In this document: positions 1-9,081 of the stretch, piece after piece
How positions within the stretch are numbered: the first letter of the stretch is position 1
Layout: every line of letters starts with the position of its first letter
DNA from: JBFWML01 sp050251635
GTDB taxonomy: Bacteria; Campylobacterota; Campylobacteria; Campylobacterales; SZUA-545
Direction: 5' to 3'
Length of the DNA stretch: 64,000 bases
Assembly (NCBI GenBank): GCA_050251635.1
Contig: JBFWML010000005.1
Coordinates: forward strand, 6,045-70,044
Program-made: the position numbers and the translations under genes
Notes under the pieces: generated by a model
Seen by the model: the letters and a program-made list of their open reading frames with translations, nothing else
The model's database searches: none
What the model was told of the DNA's origin: nothing

Positions 1-1
1 C

Positions 2-751
2 AAAAACGCCAAAAAAACCGTGGCGATCGTGGGCAAAGGCCTCACCTACGACAGCGGCGGCCTGAGCCTGAAGCCGTCGGATTTTATGACGACGATGAAA
101 GCCGACATGTCCGGCGGCGCGGCGGCGATTGCCATCATTGGCGCGGCGGCGGAACTGAAACTGCCCGTGGCGATCCACGCCGTCATCGGCGCGACCGAAA
201 ACATGATCGGCGGCAACGCCTACAAACCCGACGACGTGTTAACCGCCAAAAACGGCAAAACGATCGAGGTGCGCAACACCGACGCCGAAGGCCGTCTGGT
301 GCTGGCCGACTGCCTCTGCTACGTGCAGGACGAGGTGAAAAAACTCGACCACATTATCGACATGGCGACGCTCACTGGCGCTTGCGTCGTGGCGCTGGGC
401 GAATACACCAGCGGCGTGATGGGTTTTGAAACCAAACTCAAAAAGAGTCTGCTCGAAGCCGCCGAGCGCAGCGGCGAACTGGCCGCCGAACTGCCCTTTA
501 ACCGCCACCTGAAAAAGATGATCAAAAGCGAAGTGGCCGATATGTCCAACGTGGGCGCAACCCGCTACGGCGGCGCGATCACGGCGGCTTTGTTTTTAAG
601 CGAATTTATCAGCGACGAAAACCGCGACAAATGGGCGCATTTAGACATCGCCGGGCCGAGCTATGTGGAAAAAGCGTGGGGCGCAAACCCCCACGGAGCC
701 AGCGGCGCGGGCGTTCGATGGATGATTAACTGGTTAGAAGGATTAAAATAA
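2..751 (+). CDS. pepA: Leucyl aminopeptidase (M17), C-terminal part, cut by window start
   Basis: This is the catalytic C-terminal half of a cytosolic M17 leucyl aminopeptidase, which removes N-terminal residues from peptides using two metal ions. The frame is open from base 2, so the start lies outside the window and about 249 codons are visible. The motif GKGLTYDSGG carries the metal-binding Lys and Asp, and NTDAEGRL is the family signature with the Asp/Glu ligands and the catalytic Arg. The stop codon abuts the ychF start with no gap, so the two genes are probably cotranscribed. A pepA-ychF pair also occurs in Campylobacter jejuni (recalled). The family assignment is secure. Confidence 0.96.
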   Translation, partial: KNAKKTVAIVGKGLTYDSGGLSLKPSDFMTTMKADMSGGAAAIAIIGAAAELKLPVAIHAVIGATENMIGGNAYKPDDVLTAKNGKTIEVRNTDAEGRLVLADCLCYVQDEVKKLDHIIDMATLTGACVVALGEYTSGVMGFETKLKKSLLEAAERSGELAAELPFNRHLKKMIKSEVADMSNVGATRYGGAITAALFLSEFISDENRDKWAHLDIAGPSYVEKAWGANPHGASGAGVRWMINWLEGLK

Positions 752-1855
752 ATGGCATTATCAATCGGAATCGTGGGCTTGCCCAACGTGGGCAAATCGA
801 CCACCTTTAACGCGCTGACCAAGGAGCAAAACGCCGAGGCGGCCAACTACCCCTTTTGCACGATCGAACCCAACAAGGCGATTGTGCCCGTGCCCGACGA
901 GCGCATTGCCAAACTGAGCGAAATCGTTAAACCCGAGCGCGTCATGCACTCCACGGTGGAGTTTGTGGATATCGCGGGCTTGGTGCGCGGGGCGAGTAAG
1001 GGCGAAGGCTTGGGCAACCAGTTTCTCTCCAACATCCGCGAGTGCGAAGCGATTTTGCACGTGGTGCGCTGTTTTGAAGACGAAAACATCACCCATGTGG
1101 ACGGCAGCGTCGATCCCATCCGCGACATCGAAACCATCGAAACCGAACTGCTTTTAGCCGACATTCAAAGCCTGCAAAAACGCATCGACGGCATTTCGCG
1201 CAAAGCCAAGGGCAACGACAAAGAGGCCAAAGCCATGCTCGAAGTGGCCGAGGGGCTGCTAAAACATATGGACGCGGGCAATCCGGCCATTACGTTTGAT
1301 AGCGGCAGCGACGCAGCGCAGGAGCAGCTTTACAAAGAGGGCCGCTTTTTGACCGCCAAACGGGTGATCTACGGCGCGAACGTGGACGAATCGGGCTTGG
1401 CCGAAGACAACGCCTTTGTAAAAAAGGTGCGCGACTACGCGGCAACCAAAGGCGCGGAAGTGATCAAGCTTTGCGCCAAGATCGAAGAGGAGATGGCGGG
1501 CCTGAGCGACGAAGAGCGCGCGGAGTTTTTGAGCGAAATGGGCGTGGCTGAAAGCGGTCTGGATCAGATTATCCGCAAGGGTTTTGAACTACTCGGACTC
1601 ATTAGCTACTTTACCGCCGGGGTCAAAGAGGTGCGCGCATGGACGATCGAGCAGGGCTGGAAAGCGCCCAAGGCGGCCTCCGTCATTCACAACGACTTTG
1701 AAAAAGGTTTTATCCGCGCCGAGGTGATCGCCTACGCCGACTTTGTTAAACACGGCGGCGAAGCCAAATGTAAAGAGGCCGGAGCCATGCGGCTTGAGGG
1801 CAAAGAGTATGTGGTGCAAGACGGCGACGTGATGCACTTTAGATTCAACGTTTAA
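752..1855 (+). CDS. ychF: Redox-responsive P-loop ATPase YchF
   Basis: This is a 367-residue Obg-related P-loop protein of the YchF/OLA1 family, which binds ATP rather than GTP and associates with ribosomes. The P-loop GLPNVGKST lies near residue 8. The switch-like DIAGLVRGASKGEGLGNQF lies near residue 70, and a coiled insertion is followed by a C-terminal TGS domain ending in DGDVMHFRFNV. The length is normal for the family. The ATG start follows the pepA stop directly. The next gene begins 11 bases downstream, so it appears to be the middle gene of an operon. Confidence 0.97.
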   Translation: MALSIGIVGLPNVGKSTTFNALTKEQNAEAANYPFCTIEPNKAIVPVPDERIAKLSEIVKPERVMHSTVEFVDIAGLVRGASKGEGLGNQFLSNIRECEAILHVVRCFEDENITHVDGSVDPIRDIETIETELLLADIQSLQKRIDGISRKAKGNDKEAKAMLEVAEGLLKHMDAGNPAITFDSGSDAAQEQLYKEGRFLTAKRVIYGANVDESGLAEDNAFVKKVRDYAATKGAEVIKLCAKIEEEMAGLSDEERAEFLSEMGVAESGLDQIIRKGFELLGLISYFTAGVKEVRAWTIEQGWKAPKAASVIHNDFEKGFIRAEVIAYADFVKHGGEAKCKEAGAMRLEGKEYVVQDGDVMHFRFNV

Positions 1856-1865
1856 GGGGGCGCGA

Positions 1866-2153
1866 GTGGAAGTTGGAACAACCTTTTTGCAAGCGATCGT
1901 GACGCTGTTTGATCAGATTATTTCGCTCTATATCTGGGTGGTGATTATCGCCGCCGTGGTCAGCTGGGTGCGGGCCGACCCCTACAATCCCATCGTGCAG
2001 CTGCTCTACCGCCTGACCGAGCCGGTCTATGCCAAAATCCGCCGCATTATGCCCACCACCTTCAGCGGGGTGGATTTTGCGCCGATCATTCTGATTCTGG
2101 CGTTGCAGTTTATCAAGCTCTTTTTTATCAAACTGCTTTACGGATTGGTCTAA
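1866..2153 (+). CDS. yggT: YggT family membrane protein
   Basis: This is a 95-residue membrane protein of the YggT family with two hydrophobic spans (about residues 18-38 and 68-92). The conserved stretch between them includes SWVRADPYNPIVQLLYRLTEP. The exact function of the family is not settled; roles in osmotic tolerance and division-linked processes have been proposed. It starts with GTG after a purine-rich AAGGGGGCG stretch. It sits between ychF and slt, and a YggT-slt pair is also found in Campylobacter (Cj0844c-Cj0843c, recalled). Confidence 0.9.
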   Translation: MEVGTTFLQAIVTLFDQIISLYIWVVIIAAVVSWVRADPYNPIVQLLYRLTEPVYAKIRRIMPTTFSGVDFAPIILILALQFIKLFFIKLLYGLV

Positions 2154-2157
2154 GGGT

Positions 2158-3804
2158 TTGCGGCGCCTGGCGGGGGGGATTGCTCTTTTTTTGTGGGCGG
2201 CGGCCCTTGTGCTGGCGGCGCCCGGTTATGAAACCCTAATCGGCGAAAGTCCCAGCCGCGCACGGGATTTTGGCAGTCTGCTTTATATGCAGGGCGACGC
2301 CAATCTTCAGCAAACCCGCGCTCTGTTTTACCGGGTGCGCGCCCCCAAGCCCACGCATCTAAACGCACTGGCCCAAAAGGGCGCAGACCCCGCGCTTTCA
2401 AGACTGCTAGATTGCCGCAACGCCGCAACCAAAAATCTGCTGGACGCTTCGCCCGAATGTCTGGCCATTGCCCTCAGTCCGCCGCGCGCGGAGCATGTGG
2501 AACCCAAAGAGCGTTTGCGGCTGGCCGATCGCGTCGCGCCGATCGATCCGCTGAAGGCAGCCATCTTCCGTGCCATGGCCACGCCCGATCCGTTGCTGGC
2601 CGCTTGGGATGACGCCGATGTGTTTTATGCGATTGTGCTGCAGGCAACGCCGGGCTACCTGCGCTGGAATGCCAACCGTCCGATCGAGCCGCAGGTGCTG
2701 GCGCGGTTACAGCAAGACGGCCGCTTTTCGGCACTGCTTGAGCGCGTGGTGGTGCACGGCGGGCTCGATCGGCTGGCGCAGTCGCTGGCCCTTGCCGACC
2801 CCTCGCAGCTGGATCATAAAGGCGCGCTTTATCTGGGTTTTTTGGCGCTTTTGCACGGGGACAAGCCCGCCGCGCTCAGGGCCTTCGAGGCCGCCGAAGC
2901 CAAAAGCTGGAGCCGATCGGGCAAAGACCGCGCTCTGTTTTGGCTCTGGCGCGTTAGCACAGAAGAGCGCTATCTGGTTCAGTTGGCCCAGAGTTTCGAT
3001 GTGAATTTTTATGCGCTGCTGGCCAAAGAGCGCCGGGGACTGCCTATCCCGACGGTCGTTTCGCGGGTGGAGCCGCAGCCGCAGATGACGCGCGAGTACG
3101 GTGAGCAGGATTTCTACAACCCCTTTTTCTGGGCGGCGCTGAATAACAAAATCGTTCGCAAGGACCCGGCGGTTTTAAAAGCCGAGCTTGCCAAGCTGGG
3201 TCACCCGGCGGCAGAGTCCTACCGCGCGGCGGTCGAGCTGCATCTTGGCTCGGCGGACACCCACTATTTTCTAGACCCGTGGCCGCATCTGCTAGAGGGG
3301 CTCAATGTGGAGCAAAAGGCGATGTTTCTGGCGATTATGCGTCAGGAGAGCCGCTTTATCCCGGCGGCGCTTTCCACCTCTTATGCGATCGGCAGCATGC
3401 AGATGATGCCCTTTTTGATCGAGCACATGGCCAAGGAGCGGCGGGAGAAAAACGACGTTTGGAACTTTTTTAACCCCAACCGCCAGATTCCCTATGCTGT
3501 TTCGCATCTTAAATGGCTGCGCGCGCGGCTGGCCCATCCGCTGCATATCGCCTACGCTTACAACGGCGGCATCGGCTTTACCAAGCGCACGCTCGAAGGC
3601 GATATTTTCAAAAAGGGCGAATACGAACCCTTCTTAAGTCTGGAGCGCATCCCCATCGAAGAGCCCCGCGAGTACGGCAAAATCGTACTGGCCAACTATG
3701 TGGTGTACCGATCGCTGCTGGGCGATCCGGTCAGTCTTGAAGGGCTTTTGCAAACGTTAACGCCGCTTGGCGATTTGTATCCGGGTGGGTCAGCTTCAAA
3801 CTAA
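2158..3804 (+). CDS. slt: Soluble lytic murein transglycosylase
   Basis: This is a 548-residue periplasmic lytic transglycosylase that cleaves the MurNAc-GlcNAc bond of peptidoglycan to give 1,6-anhydromuropeptides. An N-terminal signal peptide (about residues 1-21, ending near VLAA) precedes a long helical superhelix region. The SLT catalytic domain lies at about residues 375-510, with the catalytic Glu in MRQESRF, then SYAIGSMQMMPF and AYNGG. The TTG start, four bases after the yggT stop, gives the complete signal peptide. The 3' end overlaps the convergent lipoprotein gene by 74 bases. Confidence 0.93.
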   Translation: MRRLAGGIALFLWAAALVLAAPGYETLIGESPSRARDFGSLLYMQGDANLQQTRALFYRVRAPKPTHLNALAQKGADPALSRLLDCRNAATKNLLDASPECLAIALSPPRAEHVEPKERLRLADRVAPIDPLKAAIFRAMATPDPLLAAWDDADVFYAIVLQATPGYLRWNANRPIEPQVLARLQQDGRFSALLERVVVHGGLDRLAQSLALADPSQLDHKGALYLGFLALLHGDKPAALRAFEAAEAKSWSRSGKDRALFWLWRVSTEERYLVQLAQSFDVNFYALLAKERRGLPIPTVVSRVEPQPQMTREYGEQDFYNPFFWAALNNKIVRKDPAVLKAELAKLGHPAAESYRAAVELHLGSADTHYFLDPWPHLLEGLNVEQKAMFLAIMRQESRFIPAALSTSYAIGSMQMMPFLIEHMAKERREKNDVWNFFNPNRQIPYAVSHLKWLRARLAHPLHIAYAYNGGIGFTKRTLEGDIFKKGEYEPFLSLERIPIEEPREYGKIVLANYVVYRSLLGDPVSLEGLLQTLTPLGDLYPGGSASN

Positions 3805-4231
3805 GCTCGTGACTGGGCTGGGTTTTGAAACGCACGATGTAGTAGCGGCTCCAGCGGTTGACCAGCGGCATCAGCTTTAAAAGTTCGTCGTTTTCTTCGA
3901 CTTTGAGGGCGCTTTCGTAGGGCTGGCCGTTGAGCGTGAGGTTATAGAGCGGGTTGTTGATGCCCGCCTTTTCCCCTTGGAAATCCTTGTCGATATAAAG
4001 CCCCACAAAAAAATATTCGCCGTCCTGATAGCGCGCATCCTGCGGATAAATAGCATTCAGATAGCTGGCGGTAAGGAGCGCCTTGCTCTCGAAGCGATCG
4101 GCAATTTCGCCGCGCTGGGTGTGGGGGAGGGCATCAGCATAGGTGGCGCTTCCGGTAAAGGTAAAAAAGGCCGATCGGCCGCATCCGCTCAAAAGCAACG
4201 CCAGCGCAACCCAAATCCACAACCGCTTCAA
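3731..4231 (-). CDS. Predicted lipoprotein (Cj0842-like position)
   Basis: This is a 166-residue exported protein with a type II signal peptide ending in LLLSGC, so lipidation of that Cys is expected. The mature part is polar, with no domain I can name; it contains the motif RWSRYYIVRFKT. It lies on the opposite strand between slt and the mobB-fbp block. C. jejuni carries a lipoprotein gene in the same place and orientation (recalled). That synteny, rather than sequence, is the basis for calling it a conserved Campylobacterota lipoprotein. The 3' 74 bases are shared antisense with slt. Confidence 0.8.
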   Translation of the reverse strand: MKRLWIWVALALLLSGCGRSAFFTFTGSATYADALPHTQRGEIADRFESKALLTASYLNAIYPQDARYQDGEYFFVGLYIDKDFQGEKAGINNPLYNLTLNGQPYESALKVEENDELLKLMPLVNRWSRYYIVRFKTQPSHELSLKLTHPDTNRQAALTFAKALQD

Positions 4232-4324
4232 CTCAATATCCTTCAGGGCTTTTTGGGGATTGTATCAACCTTGCCCTTTAGGCGTCCGGTGGCACAATGG
4301 CGGCTCTAAAAGGAGCCGTAAACA

Positions 4325-5404
4325 ATGGATATGATGATGATTTTGATGCTGGTGGGCGGCTTGGCGCTGCTAACCTTGGGGGGCGAGTTTTTGGTGCGCG
4401 GGTCATCCAAGCTGGCGGCGCTGTTTGGCATTTCGCCGCTGGTGATCGGTCTGACGGTGGTGGCCTTCGGCACCAGTTCGCCCGAGCTGGCCGTGAGTGT
4501 TCAGGCGGGTTTTGGCGGCAACCCGGATATTGCCGTGGGCAACGTGATTGGCAGCAATATCTTTAACGTGCTGCTTATTTTGGGTATGTGCGCGGTTTTG
4601 GTGCCGCTAACGGTCTCCATGCGGCTGGTGCGGATCGAGGTGCCGCTGATGATCGCCGCGTCGGTGATCTTTTTGCTGATGGGGCTGGACGGCCGCATCG
4701 GATTTCTGGACGGCGCTCTGCTCTTTGGCGCTTTGATTGTTTATTTAACATGGTCAATCCGGGCCGAACGCCGCGAATCCAAGGCCCGGGCCGAAGAGAA
4801 CGGCGAAGAGCCCATAGAGCGCGGCGCGAAGGCGGTTGCTTTGAATCTGGGTTTTGTGGCTGCCGGATTGGGGCTTTTGGTGCTGGGGGCCGACTGGCTG
4901 GTAACGGGCGCGGTGGCTATGGCGCGGGATTTTGGCGTGAGCGAACTGGTCATCGGCCTGACGATCGTGGCGGCGGGCACGTCGCTGCCGGAGGTGGCCG
5001 CATCCATCGCCGCGACAATCAAGGGCGAACGCGACATGGCGATCGGCAACGTGGTGGGCAGCAACCTGTTTAATATTTTGTGCATTATCGGATTGGCTAG
5101 CATGGTCACCCCCGGCGGTCTGACGGTTTCGGATGCGGCGCTGAGCTTTGATATGCCGGTGATGATCGCCGTGGCGGTCGCCTGCTTGCCCATCTTTTTT
5201 ACCGGTTACACCATTTACCGCTGGGAGGGCGCGCTCTTTTTGGCCAGCTATGTGGCCTATGTGCTCTTTTTGATCTTTTCCGCCACGCAAAACCCTGCGC
5301 TGGAAACCCTCTCTAACGCGCTTATTATCACCATGCCCCTAGTGGTGATTGTGCTGGGCTGGACGACCATTCAGGCGTTTCGCCGGGGCGATCACCGCCT
5401 TTAG
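4325..5404 (+). CDS. Calcium/sodium antiporter, CaCA family (YrbG-like)
   Basis: This is a 359-residue integral membrane protein with about ten spans, made of two inverted homologous halves as in the Ca2+/cation antiporter superfamily. Both alpha repeats are visible: GTSSPELAVS with GNVIGSNIFNVLLILG in the first half, and GTSLPEVAASI with GNVVGSNLFNILCIIG in the second. The acidic residues of the GTSxPE motifs bind the cations. A loop of about 30 charged residues separates the halves. It probably exports Ca2+ in exchange for Na+ or H+. The gene stands alone with AAAGGAG ahead of its ATG. Confidence 0.92.
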   Translation: MDMMMILMLVGGLALLTLGGEFLVRGSSKLAALFGISPLVIGLTVVAFGTSSPELAVSVQAGFGGNPDIAVGNVIGSNIFNVLLILGMCAVLVPLTVSMRLVRIEVPLMIAASVIFLLMGLDGRIGFLDGALLFGALIVYLTWSIRAERRESKARAEENGEEPIERGAKAVALNLGFVAAGLGLLVLGADWLVTGAVAMARDFGVSELVIGLTIVAAGTSLPEVAASIAATIKGERDMAIGNVVGSNLFNILCIIGLASMVTPGGLTVSDAALSFDMPVMIAVAVACLPIFFTGYTIYRWEGALFLASYVAYVLFLIFSATQNPALETLSNALIITMPLVVIVLGWTTIQAFRRGDHRL

Positions 5405-5448
5405 CCGCGGTGGGTTAAAATCGGCGGCAGTTTTACACAAGGCACACC

Positions 5449-5940
5449 ATGCGAAAAGCGGTAGCGTTCACCGGCCCCTCCAACAGCGGCAAGACGACTT
5501 TAATCGAAAAAATCGCGCAGATTTTGGTACCTAACTACAAAGTCTGCATCGTCAAAAACGACCCGGCGGATAAGGCCCGCTTTGACGTGGCGGGCAAAGA
5601 CAGCCACAAGTTTTTCGCCACCGGGGCCGAGGTGGCGGTGGTCAGCCCCGCCCGCACGACGCTTTTTTCCCACCGCACCCGCAGCGTCGATGACGTCATC
5701 GATCTGTTTGGGGATTTTGACTACCTGATCGTCGAAGGGCTCAAGCATCTGCCGCTGCCCCGCATTGCGGTGTTTCGCGGCGAGGTGCAACCCGACTACT
5801 TCGCCTTTGCGCAGGCGATCGCCATCGATGAAAGCATCGATGTTAAGGCCGCCGCAATTCCCCGCACCCTCGATGTGCTGGATTTGAACAATCCCCAAAT
5901 GGTGATCGACTGGATCAACCGCCACGCAAAAGAGGTTTAA
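5449..5940 (+). CDS. mobB: Molybdopterin-guanine dinucleotide biosynthesis protein MobB
   Basis: This is a 163-residue GTP-binding P-loop protein that assists MobA in attaching GMP to molybdopterin. The Walker A is GPSNSGKTT near residue 7. Further hallmarks are VKNDPADKARFDVAGKDSHKF and the Walker B-like DYLIVEGLKHLPLPRI. The stop overlaps the fbp start (TAATGA). A plausible -10 (TAAAAT) lies at 5416-5421. The window also holds moeA and the molybdoenzyme gene sorA. SorA-type enzymes normally use the plain pyranopterin cofactor, so MobB probably serves other molybdoenzymes of the cell. Confidence 0.93.
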   Translation: MRKAVAFTGPSNSGKTTLIEKIAQILVPNYKVCIVKNDPADKARFDVAGKDSHKFFATGAEVAVVSPARTTLFSHRTRSVDDVIDLFGDFDYLIVEGLKHLPLPRIAVFRGEVQPDYFAFAQAIAIDESIDVKAAAIPRTLDVLDLNNPQMVIDWINRHAKEV

Positions 5941-6785
5941 TGAAAGAGATTTTCGAAGCGATCGGAAAAGCCGCCGCCCGGATTCAAGACGCCTTGGCCC
6001 ACGACGACACCGGCTATGCCGACAACAAAAACGTCTCCGGCGACGTGCAGCTCAAACTCGACATCCGCAGCGATTACATTGTGGAAGAGGAGCTTTCCCG
6101 CGTGCCGACGGTCAAGGCGCTGGCCAGCGAAGAAAAAGAGCAGATCGACTACGTTAACGAAAACGGCCGTTATCTGATTGGCTACGATCCGCTCGACGGT
6201 TCAAGCCTCGCGGATGTGAACCTTTCGGTCGGCTCGATCTTCGGCATTTACGAAAACGACTTTACCGGCCCCAATCTCGCCGCGGCGGTCTACGTGGTTT
6301 ACGGCCCGCGCATCGAGATGGTCACCGCCTACAAGCAAAACGTCGAACTGTGGCGGCTCGATCGCACGGGCCAGTTTAAGTTTGTGCAGATTCTTAGCCT
6401 CAAAGACAAGGGCAAAATTCTCGCCCCCGGCGGCACGCAGCAGCACTGGTACCCGCATCACAAAAGGCTGATCGATGGTCTGTTTGCCGAAGGCTACCGC
6501 CTGCGCTATTCCGGCGGCATGGTGCCCGATTTGCATCAGATTTTGATCAAGGGCGGTGGATTGTTTGCCTACCCCGGCGCGGCGGATAACCCCAAGGGCA
6601 AACTGCGCCTGGTCTTTGAAACGCTTCCCTTTGCCAAGGTGTTTGAGATGGCGGGCGGCTTCGCGCTGGATGACAAGGGTGAGCGGCTGCTTGAGCGCAC
6701 TCCCGAAGGCCACCACGACACCAGCCCTTGTTTCTTTGGCTCCCGATCGGAGATCGAACGCGCCATGGCGGCCTATGGACGCTGA
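5940..6785 (+). CDS. fbp: Fructose-1,6-bisphosphatase, class I
   Basis: This is a 281-residue gluconeogenic enzyme that hydrolyses fructose 1,6-bisphosphate to fructose 6-phosphate. The metal-site motif is YDPLDGSSLADVNLSVG near residue 81, and an acidic SEEKE stretch precedes it. The substrate-binding RYSGGMVPD and the C-terminal GG-FALDD region are present. The length is slightly below the usual 330, as expected for a bacterial form lacking the AMP-binding N-terminal extension. It overlaps mobB by one base and the following small gene by 11 bases, which indicates translational coupling. Confidence 0.96.
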   Translation: MKEIFEAIGKAAARIQDALAHDDTGYADNKNVSGDVQLKLDIRSDYIVEEELSRVPTVKALASEEKEQIDYVNENGRYLIGYDPLDGSSLADVNLSVGSIFGIYENDFTGPNLAAAVYVVYGPRIEMVTAYKQNVELWRLDRTGQFKFVQILSLKDKGKILAPGGTQQHWYPHHKRLIDGLFAEGYRLRYSGGMVPDLHQILIKGGGLFAYPGAADNPKGKLRLVFETLPFAKVFEMAGGFALDDKGERLLERTPEGHHDTSPCFFGSRSEIERAMAAYGR

Positions 6786-6993
6786 AAATCCCGCTTCGCA
6801 GGAATCCGGCCCGGATGTTTACGAACAGGGCCGCGAACGCGCCAAGGCGGCGCTTGTCGCCTGCCAGCAAGAGCGCGGTCTCGCCGGTTGCGGCGCTTGC
6901 GAAAAGCTGCTTGATTGCGAAATCCGCAACGCCTATGTGGATGCGGTCTATCTGAGCATGAACAAGGGTCAGGCGGGCGGTTTCGACTTTTGA
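6775..6993 (+). CDS. Small conserved Cys-motif protein (Cj0839c-like)
   Basis: This is a 72-residue protein starting at an ATG inside the 3' end of fbp. Near its middle it has four cysteines in two pairs, CGAC and then LLDCEIRN, plus one further Cys upstream, and it ends in AGGFDF. The clustered cysteines suggest a metal or Fe-S site, but no function is known to me. A small gene in the same place between fbp and metG exists in C. jejuni (recalled). Here two signalling genes have been inserted between it and metG. Confidence 0.78.
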   Translation: MDAENPASQESGPDVYEQGRERAKAALVACQQERGLAGCGACEKLLDCEIRNAYVDAVYLSMNKGQAGGFDF

Positions 6994-7009
6994 TCCGGGG
7001 GGCTGTTTG

Positions 7010-8929
7010 ATGAGGCGTGTCTTCTCTTTGCCGTTGCGCTTTCAGGTCTTTATTTTTGCGGCCCTGATCGGCTTGGTACCCTTTGCCGTTCAGTCCGTTT
7101 TGCGTATTTCGCAGCTGCCCGACTGGCTTCAGAGTCTGATTTTATTTGTGGTGCTGATGCTTTTCATGGCGGTTTTTATGACCGTTTTGCACTACCGCTA
7201 TTTCCGCCGCATCGATCGCATTGTGGAAAACATCGGCCGGCGCACCCGCAATGAGCCGCTTTTGCCCTTCGGCAGCGAAGGCAACGACGAGATCGACCGG
7301 CTCGGCCACGCCTTTTTGCAGCTCAACCGCGCCGTGGCGCTCAATATGAAAAACCTCCAAGAGTATCAACGCGCGCTGGACGAAAGCAACATCGTCACCA
7401 AGAGCGATCTCGGCGGCCGCATCACCTACGCCAACAAGATGTTTTACGAAATGACCGGCTACACCCCTGAAGAGGTCATCGGCAAACCCCATAATATCGT
7501 GCGCCACCCCGAAACGCCCAAGGCGGTGTTTGCCGATTTGTGGGCGACGATTCAGGCCAAAAAAACCTGGCGCGGGATTTTGAAAAACCTCAAAAAAAAC
7601 GGCGATTACTACATTGTGGACATCACGATTTTGCCCATTTTGGACGAGTTTGACGAGATTGTGGAATATATCGCCATCCGCCACGACGTGACCGAACTGG
7701 AAGATAAACGCAGCGAACTCGAATCCATCGCCACCCGCGACAATCTGACGGGTCTGGGCAACCGCAACAAACTGATCGCCGCCATCCATCGCGCCCAAAA
7801 CCCCGGCGCGGTGATTGTGGATATTGATCGCTTTAGTGAGATTAACGACTTCTACGGCCACCAGATCGGCGATATGGTGATTGTGGAGTTTGCCAACCGG
7901 CTTTTTCAGGCGCTGCCCAAGGGGTTCGAGCTGTTTCGTTACTACGCCGACCGTTTTGTGATCTTGGCCGACAACCCCGATCGGCAGCAGTTTGTCGCCT
8001 TTGCCATGACGCTGGCGCAACGCCTGAGCGAAGAGCATATCCGCATGGGAGATAAGGACTTTACCTTCCAAACCACAGCGGGCATCTCCTTTGAACCGCC
8101 CGAAACGCTGATCTCTTCGGTGGAGATGGCGGTCAAGCACGCCAAACGCGCCAAACAGAGTTTTATCGTTTACGACGCGGCGCTGGGACTGGAAAAGATA
8201 TACGAAGAGAATATCCTCTGGGCCAAAAAGATCACCGATGCTCTGCGTCTAGGCCGCTTCATTCCCTACTTCCAGCCCATTTTAAACAACGCAACCGGAC
8301 GGATCGAAAAGTACGAAGCTCTGGCCCGCATGATCGATGACGACGGTACGATCGTGCCGCCGGGCCGTTTTATCGATGTGGCTAAACGATCCAAGCAGTA
8401 TCTGGCCCTCACCCGCACGATTTTCGATCAAACCCTGCTGGCCCTTGCGCAAACCGACGCGCAGCTGTCGGTAAACCTGACGATGGAGGATATTGCCGAT
8501 GCGGCTTTGCGCGGCCATATTCTCGGCGCCTTGGCCGCGCACCCCAAAGGGCGCATCGTTTTGGAGCTGGTCGAAAGCGAAGGGATCGAAAACTTCAGCG
8601 AAGTGGCCGCCTTTATCGAACAGGCCAAAAACGCGGGCGCGCTGGTGGCGATTGACGATTTTGGCACGGGGTACAGCAACTTTTCGTATCTGCTCAAACT
8701 CAAGGTCGATTTCATCAAGATCGACGGTTCGCTCATCCGCGTCATCGACACCGACGAGGCGGCCTTTTCGGTGGTGGAGACCATCACCGATTTTGCCCGT
8801 AAAAACGGCATCGGCATTATCGCCGAGTTTGTTTCCGGCGAAGCGGTGCTGGCGCGGGTGAGGGAGTTGAATATCTGTTATTCGCAGGGGTATCTGATTG
8901 GACAACCGCAACCGGATTTTATCCGGTAA
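7010..8929 (+). CDS. Membrane PAS-GGDEF-EAL protein, probable c-di-GMP phosphodiesterase
   Basis: This is a membrane-anchored signalling protein of about 639 residues. Two transmembrane spans (about 10-30 and 38-58) are followed by a HAMP-like linker, an Aer-type PAS domain (about 120-235, with NIVRHPETP), a GGDEF fold (about 255-395) and an EAL domain (about 410-635). The GGDEF active-site loop reads YYADRF, so cyclase activity is unlikely. The EAL domain keeps YEALARM, the catalytic Asn in SVNLT, LVESEGI, DDFGTGYS and IKIDGS, so cyclic di-GMP hydrolysis is likely. The start could be this ATG or the TTG just before it; GGGGGG lies at the correct distance upstream. Confidence 0.9.
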   Translation: MRRVFSLPLRFQVFIFAALIGLVPFAVQSVLRISQLPDWLQSLILFVVLMLFMAVFMTVLHYRYFRRIDRIVENIGRRTRNEPLLPFGSEGNDEIDRLGHAFLQLNRAVALNMKNLQEYQRALDESNIVTKSDLGGRITYANKMFYEMTGYTPEEVIGKPHNIVRHPETPKAVFADLWATIQAKKTWRGILKNLKKNGDYYIVDITILPILDEFDEIVEYIAIRHDVTELEDKRSELESIATRDNLTGLGNRNKLIAAIHRAQNPGAVIVDIDRFSEINDFYGHQIGDMVIVEFANRLFQALPKGFELFRYYADRFVILADNPDRQQFVAFAMTLAQRLSEEHIRMGDKDFTFQTTAGISFEPPETLISSVEMAVKHAKRAKQSFIVYDAALGLEKIYEENILWAKKITDALRLGRFIPYFQPILNNATGRIEKYEALARMIDDDGTIVPPGRFIDVAKRSKQYLALTRTIFDQTLLALAQTDAQLSVNLTMEDIADAALRGHILGALAAHPKGRIVLELVESEGIENFSEVAAFIEQAKNAGALVAIDDFGTGYSNFSYLLKLKVDFIKIDGSLIRVIDTDEAAFSVVETITDFARKNGIGIIAEFVSGEAVLARVRELNICYSQGYLIGQPQPDFIR

Positions 8930-9081
8930 TGCAACACCAAATGACATGTAAGTGATTTGTTGTCTTTTTGAACGAATGTTCTTGATTACAGGGCTTGATA
9001 GCTCTTGGACTCAGTCCGCTTATCAAGGTTAAAGTCGATAAACTTACTCCATGACCAAAAATTAACCGGGGTTGGGGCAGG

